From positions 90,697,106 to 90,761,105 of the forward strand of contig NC_132918.1 of the NCBI RefSeq assembly GCF_047675955.1: 64,000 nt of DNA, given 5' to 3'. A program made the translations under genes and the position numbers. The notes under the pieces were generated by a model. It ran no database searches and was not told the DNA's origin. It saw only the letters and a list, made by a program, of their open reading frames with translations. Position 1 is the stretch's first letter; every line of letters starts with the position of its first letter. Shown piece by piece: positions 20,911-32,192 of this stretch. The DNA comes from Chlorocebus sabaeus. Lineage: Eukaryota > Chordata > Mammalia > Primates > Cercopithecidae.

Positions 20911-21348
20911 AGGTATCAAGAGATACTTTTAATGGTCCATGATTTCTGGGGATTAAAATAAATTCAATCTCATACCCCTTTTGCATCCTACCCACAGCCT
21001 CCCACAGCGACACATGGTTAGGGAGACTCAGGGTACTTGCAAATGGCCATTTGCACGACTTTGTGTGCTCATGGAAAGATGCAAGGAAGTCAGTACTCCT
21101 TACTTGCTAATGTAAAAATGTTACTGAATACATCTTAGAATGACTTTTAGTGACAAGGTCTGAAATATAATTTCAAATCAGAAAAAAATCATTTGAAATA
21201 AATATTTTTCATTCATCAGGCATTCATTTAGGGCCTTCTGGGTACATCCTGTACCCAGTACTAGGAGAACAAAGGGACTAAGGCTCTGTTCCTGAGGTCA
21301 AGGAGAGCCTTGTCTTGCAAAGAATGTTCCCTGAATATCTTGTTCATC
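20911..21348. other. Unique sequence
   Basis: About 440 bp with no recognised repeat or gene. Text near 21220-21270 ('cattcatttaggg', 'gtacatcctgtacccag') hints at an old interspersed repeat. Confidence 0.4.
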
Positions 21349-21364
21349 AAAATTTCACTGGAGT

Positions 21365-21645
21365 GGCCGGGCGCGGTGGCTCAAGCCTGTAATCCCAGCA
21401 CTTTGGGAGGCCGAGACGGGCGGATCACGAGGTCAGGAGATCGAGACCATCCTGGCTAACACGGTGAAACCCCGTCTCTACTAAAAATACAAAAAACTAG
21501 CCGGGCGAGGTGGCGGGCGCCTGTAGTCCCAGCTACTCAGGAGGCTGAGGCAGGAGAATGGCGTAAACCCGGGAGGCGGAGCTTGCAGTGAGCTGAGATC
21601 CGGCCACTGCACTCCAGCCCGGGCTACAGAGCAAGACTCCGTCTC

Positions 21646-21670
<25 letters not shown>
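21365..21670 (+). mobile_element. Youngest AluY, Old World monkey lineage
   Basis: Full-length and almost consensus, from 'ggccgggcgcggtggctcaa' to an uninterrupted A tail of about 30 nt. Distinguishing text: 'ggctcaagcctgtaatc', 'ccgagacgggcggatcacga', 'actagccgggcgaggtgg' and 'gagatccggccactgcac'. Human AluY has 'gatcgcgccactgc' at the last site. Exact 16-bp duplication 'aaaatttcactggagt' at 21349 and 21671. High CpG retention, long pure tail and exact duplication make it a recent insertion, possibly polymorphic between species or individuals. Confidence 0.98.
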
Positions 21671-21680
<10 letters not shown>

Positions 21681-22203
21681 TGGAGTTCAGATTGAAATAG
21701 AGATTTTGATAACCTTACTGGACCAGGCCCTGGGTAGACAAGTTTGTTGACATCGTCTTAACACTTGATTATAACTTTCCTGTTCTTCCACCTCCCAGAA
21801 ACACCAAGCTGGTAGAACCGAGACATGAGCCTCTGTAAACCGATTCTCCCTCCACAAAGGGGCCCTGACCCTCACAGCCCCATCCTCTTTCATCCTTGCT
21901 GCCTGATCCTAGGGAAGCTTTGCTCTGTGGTGGAGCCTGGAGCTGTGATGTATGCAGGCATTTGAAACCCCAGCTTTGTGGAAGACGTGAGACATAGATC
22001 TTTACTCTACCATTTGGAGAAAAGTCATTTTTATGTTAACACAAATGTTGATAGACAAGGAGCAAAGTTTAAGGTTGGAATGACTTTAAGATTCATTCGT
22101 TTTTAAAAATTTATACTTATTGAGTGCTTACTATGTGCCAGCACTGTCCTAGGCCCTTGGGGGCCGGTTGGTAAATAATACAGATAGAGTAGTTGATAAT
22201 GCC

Positions 22204-22946
22204 TGATATAGTTTGGATGATTGTCCCCTCCAAATCTCATGTTGAAATGTAATCCCAGTGAAGGAGTGGGGCCTGGTGGGAGGTGTTTGGGTCTCGTGGG
22301 TGGACCCTCGTGAATGGCTGGGTGCTGTCCTAGGGCAGTGAATGTGTTCTCACGAGATCTGGCTGTTTAAAAACATGTGGTACCTGCCCCCTCTCTCTTG
22401 CTTCGACTCTCACCGTGTGACACCCGGCTCCACATTCACCTTCCACTGCGAGTGGAAGCTTCCTGAGGCCTTCACCGACGCTGATGCCAGCACCCTGCTC
22501 CCGGTACAGTCTACAGGACCATCAGCCAGTTCAACCTCTTTTCTTTTCTTTTGTCTTCTCTTCTCTTCCTCTTTTTTCTTTTCTTTTCTTTTGGTGATGG
22601 AGCTTTGCTCTGTCACCCAGGCTGGAGTGCAGTAGCGTGATCCTGGCTCACTGCAACCTCCGCCTCCCGGGTTCAAGCGATTCTCCGCCCTCAGCCTCCT
22701 AAGTAGCTGGGACTACAGGCGTGCGCCACCATGCCAGGCTAATTTTTGTATTTTTAGTAGAGACGGGGTTTCTCCATGTTGGTCAGGCTGGTCTCGAACT
22801 CCTGACCTCAAGTGATCCACCCACCTCAGCCTCCCAAAGTGCTGGGATTACAGGCGTGAGCCGCCGTGTCCGGCCAAACTCTCTTCTTTATAAATTACCC
22901 AGCCTCAGGTATTTCTTTTACAGCAGTATGAGAATGAACTAACACA
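22204..22946 (+). mobile_element. Solo LTR of the THE1/MST (ERVL-MaLR) class, split by an Alu
   Basis: Starts 'tgatatagtttggatgat', continues 'cccctccaaatctcatgttg', 'gggaggtgtttgggtct', 'tgagtggaagcttcctgagg'-like text at 22450-22475, and ends 'aaattacccagcctcaggta' ... 'gaactaacaca'. This order is that of MST/THE1 LTRs. No internal sequence follows, so it is a solo LTR. The inverted Alu at 22546-22875 sits in the 3' third. Confidence 0.92.
22546..22875 (-). mobile_element. AluS-like element inside the MaLR LTR
   Basis: Inverted full-length Alu with a pyrimidine-rich decayed tail ('cttttcttttgtcttctctt') and a 5' end at 'ccgccgtgtccggcc'. Flanks 'aacctcttttctt' (22533) and 'aactctcttcttt' (22877) are a mildly diverged duplication of LTR sequence. 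Confidence 0.95.
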
Positions 22947-23045
22947 GCGCCCTCATGGAGCTCACATTCTGGTGGAAGGCAGCAGAAAAAACATAGGTAT
23001 TTCCGATGCTGATAAGTGCTGTAAAGAAAAATAGAGCAAGGTAAG

Positions 23046-23747
23046 GAAATGTCCAGCTTGCAAAGGACTCATTCAGGCTTCACCATCAGAGTCCCTGGAT
23101 CTCCTTCTTGCCTCTGTCACAAGGTTTACGTGGGCCAAGCATGGGGGGTGGGAGTTGGGGATGGGGGTGTGGATTAACCAGGAAATGAATTGGCTTAAGA
23201 AATGCATCTTGAGCACCCAGAGGGAGGAAATGCTGATGGAAGGAGGCGGTGAGCTCACCCACCCCGTGGTGCTTCCCAGCTCAGAACCCACACCCTCTAG
23301 GGCCCCAGTCAGTCCTTCAGCCTTCTTCAGCAGGCTTCTGTCTCTGTTTTTCTACCTGCTCACGTAGTACAATCCCTGCCTGAGTGTCTGGGAGGCCCAA
23401 GGGGCTGCTCTGGAGGGCTTCCTTCAGATGACCACTTGTTTTCAGTTGCAATTTCACCTCATCAGCTATTCCCCCAGCTCCGCCCCAAACCCTTTGCCCT
23501 TATAGCCAAAGGCAGCCACATTCTCTGTCACCGGCCCACCTCCTACGCTATAGAACTTTCAAGGCCAAAGATCTTTACTTTGCCACTCTCCTAACCACAC
23601 CCATGGTGGTTTCTCACGCCTCCCTCGAGCAAAGCCAAGGAGCCATCCTAAGGCAGGTCAGAGAAGGGAGCTTGATGAGTGGTGAGATGGGGTGGGGTGG
23701 GGAGCTGGGAGGTTGGTGGCATCTTGTACATGTCACAGGCTCTACGC
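23046..23747. other. Unique sequence
   Basis: No gene or repeat family recognised. Short overlapping frames on both strands only. Confidence 0.4.
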
Positions 23748-23936
23748 CAGTGGTTCTTACAGTTGACTATGCATCAGTCACTGCAGGGCTTGTTAAAATC
23801 GAGAGACTGCGGGGCCCCACCCGGTTTCCGATTCGGTAGATCTGGAGCGGGCTCCAGAATCTGCGTGTCTAATAGGATCCCAGGCCAGGCTGGTGCTGCT
23901 GATCCGGGAGCCACACTGAGACCCCTGCTCTAGGCC
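23748..23936. mobile_element. hAT-Charlie-type DNA transposon fossil (MER20/MER5-like)
   Basis: 'ccagtggttcttac' at the left, 'gggcttgttaaaatcgagag', 'gccccacccggtttccgatt' and 'tagatctggagcgggct' inside, and 'gccacactgagacccctg' at the right. This is the arrangement of a short non-autonomous hAT element with degenerate ends. The exact family is uncertain. Inactive. Confidence 0.75.
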
Positions 23937-24830
23937 AGCTGGCAAGGCCGGCCGAGCTCACCCTCCGAGCCCGCAGCCTCTTCCTGGGCTCTCCCCTCTA
24001 ATCTATGGACCTTGCTGTTGCTCCGCGTCCTTCCCTTGTCAGTCATCTGATGATTTTCTCCCCCCAGCCCCCGCCCCTCTGAAAAATGCTTCTGGAGTGT
24101 GATCTGAAAATACATTATACCAAGTTGCCAGTGACTGGTCATCACTATCATCCCTTCCAGGAATATTTGAATTTTAATGGTCCAATAACCTGCAAAGCTA
24201 AAGAAATAAAACTTGGGTGGTGGACTTCAGGGATCTGCTAATGAATGGTGGCTGTGTTCGGGGGCTCAGAGCCTCCGAAACTGTGTAGGTGGCCACTTAT
24301 CGTACCCTGTCTGTGTGCCTGTGGGGGAATGTCTCCTACCCAGCCTGGATAAGAATTTAAATTCCACGTCCCTCTTCTTCAGAAGCAGTGAGGCAGAGAT
24401 GCTGCTACTGAAGAGAATACCAGCTAATGTCAGTAGTTAAATCCCCCAAGGAGACAGGAGTCTCTGTGTCTTCTGTGTTCTGGGAGTGGCTCTTGCTTCA
24501 GAGGGAAGAAAGAAAATCTGTTGAGACAGATTCCGATTCTCTTGCTGAGGGAGGCCCCGCTGTGGTAGCATCAGGGTCCAGGTCTCTCCCTGAAGAAGAC
24601 ACTCAACCGAATTTTCAAAATTAGGGCCACAGCTCCCCGCCTCGGGTTAAAAATGAAAGAACGGGAGGGCTTAGAAGTTGGACAGAGACACAAAAGGAAG
24701 AGGCTGGAAAAGAGGGCAAGCCGTGAGAGTTCAACCATGGCCAAATTGCCCATCTGTCCAGAATTTCTCCCCTGAGCACTTGCCCTCTAGTCCCGAGAGG
24801 CAGCATTTGGCCTCTTATCCTACTCCTGAG
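23937..24830. other. Unique sequence
   Basis: No recognised repeat. Overlapping frames up to about 118 codons (24621-24977 -; 24678-25028 +) are low-complexity or chance. The plus one includes the tandem duplication at 24831-24940. Confidence 0.4.
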
Positions 24831-24940
24831 AAGAAACATCTCCTGGAAAGAATAAAAATGCTGGAAGGAGAAGGAGCAGAAGAAAGAACGTCTCCTGGAA
24901 AGAATGAAAATGCTGGAAGGAAGGAGCAGAAGAAGGAACA
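24831..24940 (+). repeat. About 52-bp purine-rich tandem duplication
   Basis: 'tctcctggaaagaataaaaa' followed by 'tgctggaaggag' and 'gagcagaagaaag' occurs twice (from about 24839 and 24891), with minor substitutions and a 3-bp shift. Strongly purine-biased on plus. Confidence 0.9.
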
Positions 24941-25014
24941 GGGCCTGCGGGGTGGGCAGCGGGTGTTGTCCATCCAAGTTGACTTAGGAGGACAGCAATG
25001 TGACACAGATCGGC

Positions 25015-25160
25015 CAGCACTGGCCTAGGAGCCAGAGGCCTCCATTCTTGTCTTTGTGTGGCCTAGAACAAGTCACTGTCCTCTCCACTGCCCTCCAAGG
25101 CATCGGCTAAGACAACCTCTGGGTGTCCCTTCAGACTCTGAAATCTTACCACCTCATCTA
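25015..25160 (+). mobile_element. MIR SINE fragment
   Basis: 'ggagccagaggcctccattc', 'ttgtgtggcctagaacaagt' and 'cactgtcctctcc' fit a sense MIR (gtgtgaccttgggcaagtcac). Decayed. Confidence 0.6.
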
Positions 25161-25621
25161 CCATCATCATTTACCATGAGAAGTGCATGAGAGGTAAGAG
25201 TGAGTTCATCCGAACTCTTCAGATGACCTTCATTTTTTCCGTCTCCTCTAGCCTTAGATGGAATTGTACTCAAGGACATGCCTGCTTCAAAGCTTTTCTC
25301 CAAGTTTGTCTTCAGTTGCTATTTCTGAAGCCACATCACACACTGAGAAACTCCTCCCTTTTTCTCTACCCTGCTTCTCCCCCCATCTGTCTCCTTCTTG
25401 TCACTTTTAGTTGGTTTTGCAAACTCTGAGGCCATCCCAGCTGCCCTTGTCTGCCCGTGAGAATTCCTTTTCCACAGTGCCTCAAGAGCAGGATGGAAGT
25501 TCCAAGAGTATGAATTCATTTCACAACATGTACGTTTTGCAGCATACCCCTGTAAGTGTGCGTGTGACAGTGTGCACGTGCGCATATGCCACCAAGACAT
25601 TCTGGACTCATTAAAAAATGG
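25161..25621. other. Unique sequence
   Basis: No recognised repeat or gene. The (TG)-like stretch 'gtaagtgtgcgtgtgacagt' near 25553 is too short to call a microsatellite. Confidence 0.4.
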
Positions 25622-25640
25622 CAGTTAAGAGCTCAGGTTT

Positions 25641-25953
25641 GGCTGGGCGCAGTGGCTCATGACTGTAATCCAGCACTTTGGGAGACCGAGGCGGATGGAT
25701 CACCTGAGGTCAGGAGTTTGAGACCAGCCTGACCAACATGGTGAAACCCCATCTCTACTAAATGCAAAAAAAATCAGCAGGGTGTGGTGGCATGTGCCTG
25801 TAGTCCCAGCTACTCAGGAGCCTGAGGCAGGAGAATCGCTTGAACCTGGGGGCAAATGTTGCAGTGAGCCAAGATTGTGCCACTGCACTCCAGCCTGGGC
25901 GACAGGGCGAGACTCTGTCTCAAAAAAACAAAAGCAAAAACAACAAACAAACG
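25641..25953 (+). mobile_element. Alu element
   Basis: Full-length Alu, 'ggctgggcgcagtggctcat' to '(caaa)n'-type tail. Flanks 'agagctcaggttt' (25628) and 'agagctcaagttt' (25954). It inserted in sequence already duplicated by the neighbouring monomer. Confidence 0.95.
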
Positions 25954-25967
25954 AGAGCTCAAGTTTT

Positions 25968-26113
25968 GTCTTTTTTTTTTTTTCCTTCCTTTTTGTGGAG
26001 AACGGGGTCTCACTATATTACCCAGGCAGGTATCGAACTCCTGGGCTCAAGCTATCCTCCCGCCTCTGCCTCCCTGAGAGCTGGGATTACAGGCGTGAGC
26101 CACTGTGCCGGCA
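25968..26113 (-). mobile_element. FLAM-like Alu left monomer
   Basis: Only one Alu arm is present: T run, 'ggggtctcactatattaccc', 'tgggctcaagctatcctccc' and 'ggcgtgagccactgtgccgg'. The absence of the second arm and an A-rich end directly after the left-arm sequence fit a free left Alu monomer (FLAM) or a left-arm-only AluJ. Confidence 0.75.
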
Positions 26114-26235
26114 AGCTCAAGTTTTAGAGCCATTCACACCTAGTTTACATCCTGCCCCAGCCACTTAGGTAGTTGTGTGACGTTGGGCAAACTGCCTAAC
26201 CTTTCCAAGCCTCAGTTGACCTACCTGCACATTGA

Positions 26236-28022
26236 TAATATACACCCCAAGAGCTTGCCGGGGGCCACTGCCTGCTTCTTGAAGATAACAATTGTTTCTG
26301 AGAGATCAGAAGGTTCCATCCGTGTCTTGGCCAGGCGTCCTCTCTTGTAGATAGTAGCACTTCTTTCTACTGTGGCTATCTCAGTGTAGGCCACCTTCCC
26401 GTACCCCCCACAACACCTGGAATTCTGAGCCAAAGGCCTCCAGATAGGATGACATCTAAGCGGCCACTGGGTAGACGTGAGCCCTCTCCTCCAGACCCAC
26501 TGACTCTTCAGGCTCCACAAACTCACACACCAGGAACATGCAGATTTCTTTCCTGAAGGTTGAGGGTGATTTCAGAGAGTAGCAACAGAATCCAGAGCAC
26601 GCGTCTACTTAGAATTTTCCTGAATCTCACAAGGACAGACTTAGATCTTTATAAGGAGGGCCTATTTGGATTCCCCCTCCACTCCTACACGTTTGGACCT
26701 CAAGTACAAAGGCATGCTGTCCTCTTTGGTCTGTGCAGGGCCTGCTTTTGTGTTCATCATTTATGTGTTTATTCCTCCACACACCCCGTCCATTCTCCTT
26801 CCCCCCATAGGCAATCACGGATTTAGTGTGTATCTTTTGTATACTTCTCGCAAACCATATGGTGGTATTTTCGTGTGTATTTGTTGTACCTAAATGGTGT
26901 TGTCTCACACAGTGCATTCTTTCCCTCCCTCCTTCCACCCAGCACTCTGCCTTTATGAGCCATCCATGTTGCCGTGTGTTGTTCTAGCTGGCTTTCCCCC
27001 TTCACTCTCCCCAGACGCACTCTGGGTGACTTTCGATTTCCCCGCCACGAGTAACAACACGGTAATGGGCACCCCCTAAAAGCACTTCCACTCCCTCCTA
27101 ACCGGACTCACCTGCTTTCAGGTTGGTAAGTGCAGTCTCTAACTTTTGAGTCTGAAAACTCATAAAGAGCTCTCTCAGATTTGTCTTGAGTCATGAAGGC
27201 TCCAGTAACACCCAGGAGGCATAGAAATGAGCGTTCATGTTTGTTCCACCTTGTCTCCTGGGGCCCCAGGGAAGGGGCTTCTACACCTGTGGTCTCAGAC
27301 AATAGGAGCCTCTTCTGTGAGTTTTCAGATCAGGCTCAGGTTGCTTTCTTCGTTTGACTGATTAAAGAAAGCACATGTTCCAAAGGCAAACACGTTTTTC
27401 CACTCAGTACAGTCTAAATCCATAAGGAATCTATCCTTTGTTAACCACACATTCACCCTGCCCTTGGAATCCTGTTGAGACCAGGGTCTCTTTTTGTCAG
27501 TGGGGAGTGAGGGGAAGGCTCAGGGAGTTCTGCTGGTGCTTCAGAAGAGCTACTCTTGATTTTCATGGCTGCTCTGAGCTCACACATGGGGAAAAGCATA
27601 GGCATAGGCCTCTATTAATTTTTTTCATCAGTAATTGTCTTCTAGTCAAGAAGAACTTCATGGTTTGCCAGCTCCTCACAAACAGGAGCTTTAATAGGAC
27701 TGAACGCTATTCACTGAATGACATCTATTCCTAGTGGGCAAGGTTTCCTGACATCTTCATCCTCCTGGTCCATCTTCTTCACTCGGGGCACTTCCTCAAC
27801 TTTCTCAGTCAAACCGTCTCTTTTTGGGGGACCCAGAGGTGCTGCACAAGACTCAAGGAGCTCTACACCAGGAGCCAATGGTCCTGGCCTGGACCCCGAC
27901 CTATCTCCATGGCTTGTGTGATGCTGAACTGCTGGTTGAAACTCTCAAAGCCTCCATTTTCTTGTTAAAAGACAAGTGGAGTGAGGTAGGGAGTAGTGTT
28001 GGAGATTTAAGGCCTTCTGAGT
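26236..28022. other. Unique sequence with possible old L1-like patch
   Basis: No exon recognised. Around 26740-27000 the text ('gtgtttattcctccacac', 'tatgagccatccatgttgcc') weakly recalls old L1-type blocks, but I cannot support a call. Frames of about 100 codons occur on both strands and have no recognised domains. Confidence 0.4.
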
Positions 28023-28337
28023 TTGTTTTTGTTTTTGTTTTTGATTTTGTTTTGAGACAAGATTTTTCTATGTCACCCAGGCTAGAGTGCAGTGGGGCAA
28101 TTATAGCTCATTGCAGCCTTGACCTCCCTGGTCAAGCAATTCTCCCACCTCAGACTCCCAAGTAGCAGCTTCTACAAGCATGTGCCACCACAGCTGGCTA
28201 ATTTTTTAATGTTTTTGGTAGAGATGAGGATCTCACTATGTTGCCCAGGCTGGTCTTATACTCCTGGGCTCAAGTGATCCTTCCACCTTGGCCTCCCACA
28301 GTTCTGGGATTACAAGCATGAGCCACTGCACCCGGCC
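28023..28337 (-). mobile_element. AluJ-like element
   Basis: Inverted, strongly diverged dimeric Alu: '(tttttg)n' tail, 'gcagccttgacctccctgg', 'ggatctcactatgttgccca' and 'gccactgcacccggcc'. Text such as 'gggctcaagtgatccttcc' is of the older AluJ type. Confidence 0.93.
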
Positions 28338-28946
28338 ATCTTTTGGTTCTTCACGTCTGTGTTTTTGCAAAGGCTTTGGTATTCCTTTGCCATCTGCCTT
28401 CTCCCTCCCCACTTTAGCTATGCCCCTTTTTGATGCCAACCTGCCACCAGCCCCTCCTGCTTCTCTAGCTCCCAGCCCTCTCCACCTCTCACCTCTCTCC
28501 CCTGTTCATTCTCCGACACCTTTCTCCCAAGAAACGTTCATACCCTGGCAGCCTCCTTCATGGAATCGACTGTTCTGGGTCTGCAGGGTCTCCCCTCCTC
28601 TCCTGACCCTCCTCTCAGTCACACAGTCCTCTGAGGTTTTTATCAGGTAAGTGGAAGCCGAGTGCTTTGAAGTAACTTAATTTGCCCTGAAACCACCTCA
28701 AATTCTTGGGGGCTTCTCTTGATCAGGAGTAATTCTGGGCTACCCTGGAGCTCTCACGGTCATACAGGATCACAGGCTACCCTAGAGACTCTCAGATCTG
28801 TTTCTTAGGCTAGAAGAAGACAGGAACCAACAAATCTCTTCTGTGGCAGATTGCTATGCCTCTTACCCTTTCCCCCATCAAATCAAGCCCACAGGAATTT
28901 CTTTTCTTCTAAGAACTATGGGCTACCACGGCTGCCTAGACTCACT
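28338..28946. other. Unique sequence
   Basis: Pyrimidine-rich around 28440-28640 on plus. A 120-codon plus frame (28288-28650) begins in Alu sequence and has no recognised domain. Confidence 0.4.
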
Positions 28947-28960
28947 CATCCATCCTTTCT

Positions 28961-29212
28961 TTTTTCTTTTTCTTTCTTTTCTGTCCTTCCTTCTTCCTTT
29001 CTTCCTTTCTTTCAGACAGGGTCTCACTTTGTCCCCTAGGCTGCAGCACAATGGTGTGATCTCAGCTCACTGCAACCTCTGCCTCCCGGGCTCAAGCTAT
29101 CCTCCCACCTCAGTCCCCTAAGTAGCTGCAACCACAGGAGTGTGCCACCGCGCCAGGCTATTTTTTGTGTGTTTTTGGTAGAGATGGAGTTTCCTCATGT
29201 TGCCCAGGCTGG
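28961..29212 (-). mobile_element. 5'-truncated AluJ-like element
   Basis: Inverted Alu with a long decayed pyrimidine tail ('cttttctttttctttctttt'). It ends at 'catgttgcccaggctgg', so the first ~90 bp of the Alu are missing. Flanks 'catccatcctttc' (28947) and 'catgcatcctttc' (29213) show the truncation happened at insertion rather than by later deletion. Confidence 0.92.
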
Positions 29213-29225
29213 CATGCATCCTTTC

Positions 29226-29820
29226 ATGCATTCACTTACTCATCAAACATAAGGGGAAATAGCTCAAGGATTCCGAGATGGGTATGCGCAAAGACCTGGC
29301 CTTCCAGATAATGATGACTGAAGATCTGGAGACAGGGCCCATCCCCTTCTAACACACACAGTGGTGGAAAAATGGGACTAGAGGCCGAGTTAGGGTTAGG
29401 AGAGGTTTTGCCTGAAACCTTTTGCTGAAGCTGTGATCACTCCATTGCAAGGTTGTTCACAAGTACATGCATTCCTTCACACACAGCAGCATACACGGCA
29501 AAGCATGAAAATCAATAGGATGAGAAGGACCAAGGATTGTGCAGTGATGAATAGGTGTATTTATCAGCTTGCCCTTCTGTCTGAGCTCCCTGTCTTTCCA
29601 GGCCACCTTGCCCTCCTTTTCTTTCTAGAACTCATCTTGCTGCAATTCACAGGGGAGAGTAAGAGGGTGGAAGACAGCCTTGCGGGGACTTAGTGCATTA
29701 CACATGGGGACCCCCACCGTGGCTTTGCCTGTCAAGCAGCAACATGTCCTCTCTTCTTATGATGTTATAAGCTGAAGTACTCTTTCAAACTTGGTGTTAT
29801 CTTGGAACCACATCCATTTG
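29226..29820. other. Unique sequence
   Basis: No recognised repeat or gene. 'gagttagggttaggaga' near 29385 contains a two-unit telomere-like motif, which is expected by chance. Confidence 0.4.
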
Positions 29821-29829
29821 CTAGATATC

Positions 29830-30136
29830 TTTTCGGTTTGTGTGTTTGTTTGTTTTTTGAGACAGAGTCTCGTTCTGTCGCCCAGGCTAGAGTACAGTGG
29901 TGTAATCTCGGCTCGCTGCAACCTTCACCTCCCAGGTTCAAGCGATTCTCTTGCCTCAGCCTCCCAAGTAGCTGGGATTACAGCTGGCCACCATGCCTGG
30001 CTACTTTTTGTATTTTTAGTAGAGACGGAGTTTCACTATGTTGGCCAGGCTGGTCTTGAACTCCTGACCTCAAGTGATCTGCCCACCTCGGCCTCCCAAA
30101 GTGCTGGAATTACAGGTATGAGCCACTGCACCCAGC
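29830..30136 (-). mobile_element. AluS-like element
   Basis: Inverted full-length Alu with a (TTTG)n tail, 'gagacagagtctcgttctgt', ending 'cactgcacccagc'. Flanking short duplication 'ctagatatc' at 29821 and 30137. Confidence 0.95.
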
Positions 30137-30145
30137 CTAGATATC

Positions 30146-32192
30146 AATTTTTAAGAGTTTTCTGAAGACACCCCAATTATTTGGTGTCACTAGTAGTCAT
30201 AACACTAGACCATATTTTAAGGAAGTCTTAAAGAAAGATCAAATATTTGATAAATATATGTAATGCAGTGGCAAATGTATGTACAACTGCTCAGAGGTGA
30301 AAAGAGTATGTGGGGGTTGTTCTGTGACTGGCCTAATCTTCCTCACGCATCCTCTCCCTGTTGTACAGTGCAAGTAAAGGTGACGGGCACTTGACAATCA
30401 ACAGTAACTCATTTGACTTCAGCTTTGAGAGGCTCACTGGGCAAATGCTCATGAGTGCTGATTTCTCTCCCATCCGCCTGTTCTGCCCCAAGATGGCGGC
30501 AGGGTGGATGGGGAGTAGCCTGGGAGTTCTTGCTTGTCCTGTGCCGGCCTCTGGATCTTTGTGGGTTCCTGCTGCTGGCCAGGTATTTGATTGGTTTATG
30601 ATTTCCACAGTGGACCTGTGGTACAGTCAGCGCCTAGCGCACCCCCTTGCTGACTCACACCTTCTGAGTCTCAGCTACATACCCCTCTACCCTAACACCA
30701 CCCTATTCCTCATCGTGGATCCTCCGTGTGAGGCCCAGTGACTTTTGCCTCAATCATCTCTATTTCCCAAGGGCTGTGCAGGAACCTAGGGCTCTTCCAG
30801 TGCATGAGCCTTGCGGGAGCATTGACACAGGCCTCTCCCGGCCTCACCACCCTATGTGACCGCTTTTCACTCTTAATATGGCTACCCCCTCTGAGTGGTA
30901 GGGCCCTGCGAGCTGATCTCACAAATGCCACCATGGAATGGAAAGCATGTTAAAAAAAAAAAAAAAAAAGTCTTTGCTTTTGGCTTTCCCCCAAGGCTAT
31001 CTAACAACCCCTAATCCTAATCCACAGTCTTGGATTTCAAGCTTGGCGATGGGGCTGGGGGGCCAAAAATCTCAGGTCTGTTTCCTTCCCCTATTTCTAT
31101 CTCTTTTCCTTCTCCCAGTGCCCAGTGGAGCAAGAAGGGGAGGCTCCCACCTCTTTGTTTTGTGTTATGTCTTCCATCTTCCATAGGACAGTGACCCTCA
31201 TGGCCTGGCCACCACAAGAAAAACAGGGATCTTCTGTAAACTATGGAAGAAATCATGAGGTGGGGCCCCCAGTCTTTTGTTACGGGAGATGCTGAACAAA
31301 CAGGAAAGACAGACACAATTGCACTGCTTTACTATCTCCCAAGTAGCTCCATTACATTTTAATTTATGCATTATCCCTAGTCTTTCTCCAGATGAGCATT
31401 GTTGTTTAGGAAGACAAAAAGTTAGGCAGAGAAAAATATTTTTAATTTCTACTATCTGAAAGTCACTGTACTGGGGAAGGGGAAAACAAATGATAAGACA
31501 CGGTCTCAGCCTCCAAGAAACTGACATTCTACCAACTGTGATAAAAGTGAACCGGGAACGGAGCCGCAGGAGGAACCGTACGTGCTTGCACAGTGCAGGG
31601 CAACAGCTGACGCAAGGGGACTTGGTGTGCTTTGAATGAGATGCAAATTGAAAGGGGATTGAAGAAGTCACAGATGACTAGAATGACCAGGGTTTCAAGA
31701 CTGGATGTCAGGAATACGGAGGTTTTGAGGTGATCTGGTTTGGTTTTGTATGTTCCGCTGCTAGAATCGTAGCTCTGATTGCTCACCACACACCAGGCCT
31801 GGCTCCTGGCCGCTCCCCGGAGTTCAGTGCACGTGGGACTGACGCGTGGACTCGCCCCCTACATGCCCGACTGGTTTTTAATGAGACAACAAGTCTGCAG
31901 CAAAACTTGACTCTTTCAGGGTTTGCCGAAGAGACAAAAATGGCTTTTGAAAATGGAACGTCTCCCAGAGGTTACCTCCCCTTTTCCCAGCCAGCTGCCT
32001 TCATCATTGACAGCAGCGGCAACAGCTACAGCTTAAGATGCAGCTATAGCTAAAACAGCCCCAGACACGGATTGTGGAGAGCCAACAGGGCTCCACGCTA
32101 AGAGGGTAAGGAAGATAGAAAAGACTCTCTGTAGGAGCTGGTGGTGAAGCTACGAGGCCCAGCACTGCGTGGAGGCCCAGCACCGGCGGTGC
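30146..32192. other. Unique sequence, no gene recognised
   Basis: About 2 kb. An A run at about 30951-30969 has no matching gene body upstream, so I do not call a processed pseudogene. Text at 31442-31545 ('gaaagtcactgtactgggga', 'acggtctcagcctccaagaa') resembles the same old repeat as at 32193. Frames at 30361-30741 (+), 31198-31671 (-) and 31730-32053 (+) have no recognised domains. Confidence 0.4.

Larger units (their letters stand above)
22095..23045 (+). mobile_element. Old interspersed repeat split by an LTR
   Basis: Segment 22095-22203 ('attgagtgcttactatgtg', 'cagcactgtcctaggccctt') continues at 22947-23045 ('ccctcatggagctcacattc', 'gataagtgctgtaaagaaaa'). The two halves join in the normal order of a common old repeat (LINE or MER type; I cannot name the family). 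The MaLR LTR at 22204-22946 lies between them. Confidence 0.7.
25622..26235 (+). mobile_element. MIR split by a FLAM-like monomer and an Alu
   Basis: The MIR starts at 25622 ('cagttaagagctcaggttt') and resumes at 26114 ('agctcaagttttagagcc', 'tgtgtgacgttgggcaaact', 'ctttccaagcctcagttg'). Between them are an Alu (25641-25953) and an inverted Alu-type monomer (25968-26113). The short phrase 'agctcaagttt' occurs at all three junctions, recording two successive insertions. Confidence 0.85.

Noticed and set aside
29380..29402. Telomere-like 'ttagggttagg'
   Set aside because: Only two imperfect units, expected by chance in 64 kb.
30951..30969. A run that could be the tail of a processed pseudogene
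   Set aside because: No recognisable cDNA-like sequence upstream and no flanking target-site duplication. The same judgement applies to the A runs near 51306, 53423 and 61786.
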